NCBI GenBank assembly: GCA_022316685.1
Contig: JAKJHU010000023.1
Coordinates: 5,877,192-5,941,191, forward strand
Direction of reading: 5' to 3'
Length of the DNA stretch: 64,000 bases
From: Progne subis subis
Taxonomy: Eukaryota > Chordata > Aves > Passeriformes > Hirundinidae
Position 1 is the stretch's first letter. Each line of letters starts with the position of its first letter. Positions 57,315 through 64,000 of this stretch are shown piece after piece. Made by a program: the position numbers and the translations under genes. Below the pieces are notes generated by a model. The model did not search any database. It was not told the origin of the DNA and saw nothing but the letters and a program-made list of their open reading frames with translations.

Positions 57315-60300
57315 TCAGGTGTAGTGCAGTTTTGCTCATACTGGCAGGATGCTCTGAACCCTCTCTGCCTGATGTGAAACCCTGGAGCCTGGAAGTCAAG
57401 GTGCATTTTGCAGCAAACTCAGTCTTGTGCTGCAAGAAGGTTGTTACATTAAGTAAAAGATCATCAGATATCTCAGAATGGACCTCTCCAGTTAGATCTC
57501 TTACATAAATATAATGAGGAATGGCTGGTGGTTTTACAAAGCCAGCTGATAATTATCGGTTGAGCTTGACATTTCTGCTAATGGATTAATACAATTTATT
57601 GTACTGTGAAGAGGACCTTCTGCATAGAGAAGCCAATTTTACTTTCAGTTCTGTGTGAAAGATAATACCCAGCATTATTTCTAGAGACATCTTAATTTAA
57701 AGTCACGGATAATTTCAAATGCAATTCAAATTCTTGCAAATTTTTGCTCTTTAGCCTACTCAAAAATATAGTTATTTACTTAGCTCCATAATTAAGCTGA
57801 AAGCATTTCTTCTTCTCTGCAAAAGACTCAGTGCCCTGTAGAGAGATAAGATTTGAGTTCAGACTATCATTAATTCTTCTTATAAACTCCCTCCAATGAA
57901 GCACATTTGAAAAACACACACATTGCACTTTTTTTTCCCTAACTGCATATATATTCTGCATGCTCTGGTCTGCAGCTCATATCTGGTCTCTCATCTTCCT
58001 TATGGAGTGGTTTGCTGATAGCTTAATTCTGAACCTCTCTTCAGTATGGGGAAGAGAATAAAACTCATCTGAAAGGTTAAAGAGTTGCCACAGAATGAAT
58101 TTTTTTTTTTTTTTTTTTTTTTTTTTGCTAACTGTCAGTGATATTGAGAAAGACCCCAAGTCTGATGGCTGTAAGGGAATTTTACAGTTCAACTTAAACA
58201 AATAAAGTGTTTCAGAGGAAAGAAAGTTTTGACTGGAAGTGAATAAAAACCTGTCAGATAATTATGAAAAAATAGCTGTCTTATGCTCTTATTAAACTGC
58301 TGTCTACTTATACCAAGTGGTGAACTGCCCTTGCTGGAATCCCAAGGCTATTGAAAAGCAAAGCCCAAGGAGTCTCAGCAAAGCATTAAGTATATGGTTA
58401 TTCTTAAAAGAATTGAAATTAAAGCATTAATGTTTTTAAAACCTCCATTTACCTTTGATACTCTAAGGTATCTTTACTAGACTGTTAACACCAGGTGCAT
58501 TTTTCTTTCTGTGGGCAGTTATTTTTGCCTAAGTTTTCACTGCAGTCATGTTCAGATGTTCAGATACAGTTATTTCCTTGAAATTCCTGCTGGCTCACAC
58601 TCCACAAGCTTTGTTACACAAGTTTCTGTGTGAGCACAATTTTGATTTACGATACTTTAAAGCAAAATAAACAGTCCTTTTCTGTTCACATACTGGGTTT
58701 TATTGCCAGACTATGTCTACTAAACAGGCAGATTTACTTGACATTCCATGAAACAAGGAAACTGGGCAGAAAATGATGTCTTTGAGTCTACACGAAAAAA
58801 CCGCCACTTTCCTTTTCTCTTGGAATTCCTACAAAGCACAAACCTGAATGAAACCTCTTGCCTGTTTGTGTGTGAAAACACATCATTTTCTAAGCAGTCC
58901 TGGCTCTTCCTGCTCACCCTGCAAAGTTCTGTGATGGAACAGCACTATTCTGAATGTGAGGTACATGATACAGGTGCACAATATTGGCAGAAGAGTTGAT
59001 CCAAAAAACATGCCCATATAATTCAAATTAATGCTTTAATACAGATGTGGCTGGTTGGTCAGATGTCCAAACACTGTTTGTCCTAAAGAATATCTTTTTT
59101 GAGTGACTTACACAGACCTATCCTGAACATCTAGCTTCCAGGACTGTAGTTTCACATTTTGAGGGTGACAGATTATAAGGGACTCAGATGTGAAGACAAA
59201 TTTTTTTTCCTCAGTAAAGAGGATTAACTAGAGGAATCAATGAATGAAAGAAATGATGGATTTGCCATCCCTTGATATCTTCATAGCCAGTCTGAGTGCC
59301 CCTCTGAATGCTAATCAGAGATGTGTTGGTTTGGTCTGTGGAAGGATAACTGGGTGACCCTTGGTTCTGTTTCTCAATGGGCTGAGCAGAGCTGCTCCAA
59401 ATCCCTCTCTTAGCCCTGAGATCCAGGAGCTAAGGACAAGGCTCTGTATTTCCTCTTCTCTGGAATGTCACTTTGCTGCCACCAGAGTCTCTGGGTGCCC
59501 AGCAGCTGGGGGCAGCCCTGGAGGCTCCTGGGCCAGGGAAGAGAGATGAGTCAAAGGACATTGTGCAGATGTGACTGGGCTGCTTCTGCCCTGCACAGAT
59601 GTGTTGGCTCTCCCTGTGTAAGAAGCTGTGTCACCTATCTTCATTGCCCTTCCAGTTGTCTCCAGTTTATGCTGTCCCTATCAGTGCCTTTTTGTCTTCT
59701 TAGTGTTTTCAGTTCTCTCCTTTATCATCCCAACTGATACCCCTTTTGCTTCCTGCACCCACCACACTCCACACATGTGATTCACCATTTTCACTCTCCT
59801 GTTTCTGTCTGGACTGTAGATTCCCTGGGGTTGTGATACTTTGAGAGTATTAGGGAGGGTTGACTTTTAGGTTAGTGCCCTAGGGATGCACAGAAATGTA
59901 CATTATCTGATCTGTTTGCTGCAGTGTGGAACATGTGGGGGTAAGTGCTTAAAGCAGAGGTAGGTAGATCTCATTTATCTATATTAAAGCTCAGTTATTT
60001 GATCATTAATCCTTGATGCCATAGGTCCTGCTGTAGAAAGTGTGATTAATATAACAACAACAACAATTTGCAAAGATTTTTATTTTAGGGGGAAAAAGCA
60101 GTGAGAATCTAAAACTGATAGAAGTTATTGTTAAGATAATAGGCGGAAAGTTACACTGAAATTAAAGATGCAATAAAAAGTTTTTAAACCCTGTACTGCT
60201 TTGTCTTTGCTTTTTCTGAGGTCACAGTTTACACCTGAAGCCACCACCACAAGAGGACTGTTTCCTTATGGCCAGACACTGGTCTATTTATCTAGCAATG

Positions 60301-62373
60301 AAGAAGGGACCAGTTTTCAATATGATGCTGCATACTGCAAAATTTCCTTGCTGGAGCAAAAGGAGGGATCAAGAAGTACAGCATTACAAGCTGGGGTCCA
60401 GGGCTCCTTTTGTTATAGCAGCCTGGCCATGATTTCTGCACCCATCAAACAGAGAAAGAAAAACAGCATCATTGGAGCTCCATGATCTGGTCTCACCCCT
60501 GCCAGTCCTGGGAATGAGGGATCCCAGAATGCTTTCTGAAGCACAGTGGTATTTCCCTACTGCCAACTCCAGCAAGAGAAGCAGCATGGGTCACTCTGGT
60601 GTGCAGGACTTCTGAGGATGTGTGTGAGCCCTTGCTGAGAGATGGGGGAGAAAATCAGATGTGCCAACAACAGTGGCTACATTTCCTGCTAATGTCCCCA
60701 AACAACAGCAATATTTAAATGTTAGCTGCTCCATCAGTTTTTTTCCAGCCTTAATATTTTTCAAGCTGCAGATTAGAGTCAAAAGGTTTCTATTGTTTCT
60801 ATTGTTTCTGAACTATTATCTAAAGCAAATAGTGCTCTGCTGCTTTGGCTTCCTCCTATCCCACCTCTCCCCTTTTTCCTCCATCCTCTTGGCTGCCTAC
60901 TATTTATACATCTGTGTGTTATCTCTCACTGAGGGGGACAAGGGACTTGCTTTAGCCAGTTTGGGAAAATAATTGACTTTAGACTCATGATTGGCTCTCT
61001 GGTTGATCATGTTTGCAGATCAGTTTTGCCTTCCAGGAAATGAACACTGTAGAAAAGATGTGTAAGTGTTATTTTTTTAGCAGTTCAAAATGTTGATTAG
61101 AGAGTGAAAGAAAAAGGATTGGAAAAAAAAATAAAATTACTGCCCTCACAATGTATATATTTTCCCTTGTAATGTTTGTAATGTGCTTTGGAAGCTGGGA
61201 GGTTAATTTCCTTTTTCTAATGCTGTTTGCCAGAGTGAGGCAAGTTGTGCCTGTCTTTTCTCCTGTGTTTCAGTGGCATAGGTGCCAATATAGCCCTGGC
61301 TTGCCTACTTTCCATGCAGTATCCTTGATAATATAAACAGTGATGTGTGCAGCTCTGGAATACTCTGACTGTGGCAGGTAGGGGATCGCATGTCTTTGGG
61401 AGAATTCAACTGCTGCTTTCTTCTTTTGTTTGTGGTTTATTTATTATTTATTTTTAAAGCTCTTATCTCCATGTAGTGTTAAATATATTTACTTCTTTAT
61501 ATGGAAAAAATTTAAGAGAGGACTTGGTTGAGATTCTCAGCCAAATGCAGTTCTGACTCTGCAGTTGTTTAAACATGTGTGAGTTCAGTGATATTAACAA
61601 ACACTGTGAAGTAAGTGAAACTTTCTGTGCATAGGCAGTTGTAAATTGGTTTAGATTCTCAGAAGATTTTTGATGCATCCTATTTTTAAGCCTAAATAAA
61701 ATCAGGGTATATAAACTGTACATGAAAGAGGGTACACACCAGCTAGCTATACTCAGACAGAAATTTGTATCGCTGGGGTTCTTTACAATCATTGGGGATA
61801 GAAATATTATTTGAGAGATATTTCAAAGCTAATTTAGGCACTTTGGTGGATGTATTTGCTAATTCAGGTGCAAAACCAACAAAAAAGATGGCATGAATAG
61901 CCCTCCCTTTTTTAAATTGTGGATACAAGTCAGTAAGGAGGAGGTTTTTGCCAAGTAAATTAATGATAGGAGTGCTAGTAACACTGGTGGCTCCAACAAG
62001 GACCTCCCACCCCCCCATGATAATTAACCTCTCTATTTCCATCCTGCAACGTGAGTGCTCTTGGGCTTTGCAGGGCTTTCATGACCTGTGCTCATTAACA
62101 TTGGAACGGCACCCTCAGACACTGTGAGGGAAGGTGGGAGAGGAGAGTAAATGCTACCTATGATGGGAGGTGAGGATCACCGTTTGGAAGTGCAAGGCAG
62201 GAGGAGGGGTGTGCAAGAGCTCCGCCGGTGCTCGCCTCCCTGCGATCAAGGAGAACCTGGTGTCTGTGCCTGTCCTGTGCCAGGTTTTCCTCTAAAAGAG
62301 CAGGAAAATGCAGCCTGAGCACACCAGCTTGCCCCAGTGTGGCTGACAAAATCTGCCTGCAAGTCCCTGCCCG
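57315..62373. other. Intergenic, no gene seen; T27 tract
   Basis: AT-rich unique sequence with T27 at 58100-58126 and (AAC)n at about 60052-60067. An unrecognised 99-codon frame lies on the minus strand at 61743-62042. Nothing else was identified. Confidence 0.65.
58100..58126. repeat. T27 homopolymer
   Basis: 27 consecutive T follow GAATGAA and precede GCTAACTG. Confidence 0.9.
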
Positions 62374-62648
62374 ACTCCAGACAAACCCCACCCATGTGTC
62401 CCTGTCCACTCCAGACAGATCCCACCTGTGCATCCCTGTCCACTTCAGACAAACCCCACCTGTGTGTCCCTGTCCCACTCCGGACAAACCCCACCTGTGT
62501 GTCCTTGTCCACTCCAGACACACCCCACCTGTGCATCCCTCCCCCACTCCAGACAAACCCCACCTGTGCGTCCCTGTCCACTCCAGACAGATTCCACCTG
62601 TGCATCCCTGTCCACTCCAGACAAACCCCACCTGTGCGTCCCTGCCCC
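62374..62648. repeat. 34-35-bp minisatellite, 8 copies
   Basis: Eight tandem units begin ACTCCAGACAAACCCCACC and continue TGTGTGTCCCTGTCC. Copies start at 62374, 62408, 62442, 62477, 62511, 62546, 62580 and 62614, with a ninth fragment (ACTCTG) after. Copies 3, 5 and 8 are 35 bp, the rest 34 bp. Variant blocks (CAGAT versus CAAAC; TGCAT, TGCGT or TGTGT) are shuffled among copies. Because 34-35 bp is not a multiple of three, frames shift from unit to unit, yet all stay open, giving Cys/Pro/Thr-rich or Trp/Gly-rich pseudo-proteins. Confidence 0.95.
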
Positions 62649-64000
62649 ACTCTGTTGCTGGGCATGGGCCATATCCCAGGAGAGCCCTTTAGCACAGTGA
62701 ATGCCACAAGTGGCAAGCAAAGAGATGACTTTGCTCTGCATCTGCATCTCTCATCCAGACAGGGACAACTCTTAATGAGTTTGGTGTCTCTGATACAACC
62801 TCTAGAGTGAATTCTTTCACAGCAGCAAAATATGGTGGCTGCTCTCAAGCTGCCACGGCAATGGCACTGGGGACCAAAACACTCTGGACAAGGGGCATGA
62901 TGAAATTTATTTCTTAGTGCTGCAGACATGCAAATTAAGTCTTTTACTCTTGGAAGTCCCCTGAGCAGAACAGGCAGGACTCTGTGCCCAGCAGTGATCC
63001 TTGCTGCAGAGCAGAAGGTGAGTTGTATTTTTTTTCTGTTTTCAGCCCTCCCAAACTTTCATTTTTGTCAGCTGACTGTGGAAGGTGTTGCTTGTCTCTG
63101 AAGCAGCATGGGCAGGCTCACGCTGCAAGACTTTCTCCTATGAAAGGATGAGTGGGAGGACTAGCACAGAGTTGAGCTTGATTAGTATTGAGCGCAAGTT
63201 TTTCCTTGACAAGTTTTTGGCGCATTTCTGATTACTTACCTCTTCTCCGTGCCAAGTCCTTGCAAGACATGTACTGAGTGTCCAGTGCCAAACCATCTTT
63301 TTAAATATTAATCACTAGGAAAGCACATAAATTCTGTGTTTCAAAAATTGTATGTGTGTCATTTGATCTAAACCAAAACAACTTTGTACTATGCTTGGTT
63401 TCAATTTCTTGTTTTTTGTGGTTTAGAGCTTTTTGTTCCTCCCTATAAACTACTTATCCATGCAGACCAGATTATGGCTGGCCCTTACTTGTCTGTAAAT
63501 TTCATCTGTAGATGCAATTCTGTCATTAACCTTGTGCTAAGGGCAGCTTAATTCCCAAGCTTTATGTTCGGAAGGATAGTGAGAATGAGTAGAGCTGGAT
63601 CAGCCAGCTGGATCAGGGCTTTCAGGGGTCGCAGGGTGCCTGCTCCACAGGTAACTTCATGCTTCCACTCTACCCCTGATGAATCTGACCCCAGATGACA
63701 AAGCTGCATGAAGCCTTTTCTTTGTGGTAATATCTAAACAGAAGCAAGGACGCAAGAAATGCCTGTGGTCTTTATTTGGTGGCTGCTCTTAAGGGTGAGG
63801 TTTGACTGGATACTTGAGCAAAGACTTGGAGGTGGCAAAAAATATAGGACCTCTTTTGTCCTTTCCTGTCTCAAACAAACAAGTTTCATGCCTTACCCTG
63901 GCCCCGACTCTTATCTGGCCTGTTGGTGATTTGCTTTGCCTTCCTAAACTGGCTTTAGGAAAAATAAAAGAAAAAAAAAAAAAAAAGAAAATTATGTTTT
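62649..64000. other. Intergenic, no gene seen
   Basis: Mixed unique sequence ending in an A-rich stretch (63971-63987). No gene, RNA or repeat family was recognised. Confidence 0.65.

Noticed and set aside
62158..62929. Cys/Pro/Thr-rich and Trp/Gly-rich ORFs of 90-227 codons
   Set aside because: They are translations of the 34-35-bp minisatellite. All frames are open and shift between units, and no conserved domain is seen.

Overview
The window reads as avian nuclear DNA. It has CR1 LINE 3' ends, old MIR-type SINE remnants, LTR relics bounded by short target-site duplications, and an AT-leaning, gene-poor background broken by two sharply GC/CpG-rich islands. One LTR (56575-57309) resembles a family I remember from songbird genomes, so a passerine is my best guess, but the species is not determined.

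Only one protein-coding segment can be supported: the first coding exon of PTCHD1 (patched-domain-containing 1) on the minus strand at 3260-3610. It encodes the N-terminal 117 residues and ends at a phase-0 GT splice donor. Exons 2 and 3 would lie beyond the left edge, so 1-3259 is the start of intron 1. The exon sits inside a CpG island (about 3010-4945) that must hold the 5' leader and promoter. That island also contains a (GT)27 tract flanked by G17 and G11, and a perfect 12-bp inverted repeat.

From about 4.9 kb to 64 kb no coding exon is recognisable. This is PTCHD1's 5' flank, and in human the gene also sits beside a large gene desert. The flank holds: (a) a second CpG-rich block at 15.37-17.18 kb built around a 9-bp minisatellite, with a TTTCCC polypyrimidine tract on its left; (b) a (CCTTT) array of about 97 units at 18.78-19.26 kb; (c) three probable solo LTRs at 28.58-29.27, 35.41-35.90 and 56.58-57.31 kb, two of them with convincing target-site duplications; (d) CR1 fragments at 6.1, 10.9, 36.4, 38.0, 42.1 and 54.0 kb, and MIR-type pieces at 5.7 and 11.7 kb; (e) several unusually long A/T homopolymers (27-43 nt); (f) an eight-copy 34-35-bp minisatellite at 62.37-62.65 kb.

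Most long open frames are by-products of tandem repeats or of GC-rich sequence. The collagen-like Gly-X-Y frames at 15-17 kb are the most deceptive. The best candidates for unusual biology are the minisatellite embedded in a CpG island, with its higher-order structure, and the non-B-DNA-prone PTCHD1 promoter. No new multi-gene system is visible.
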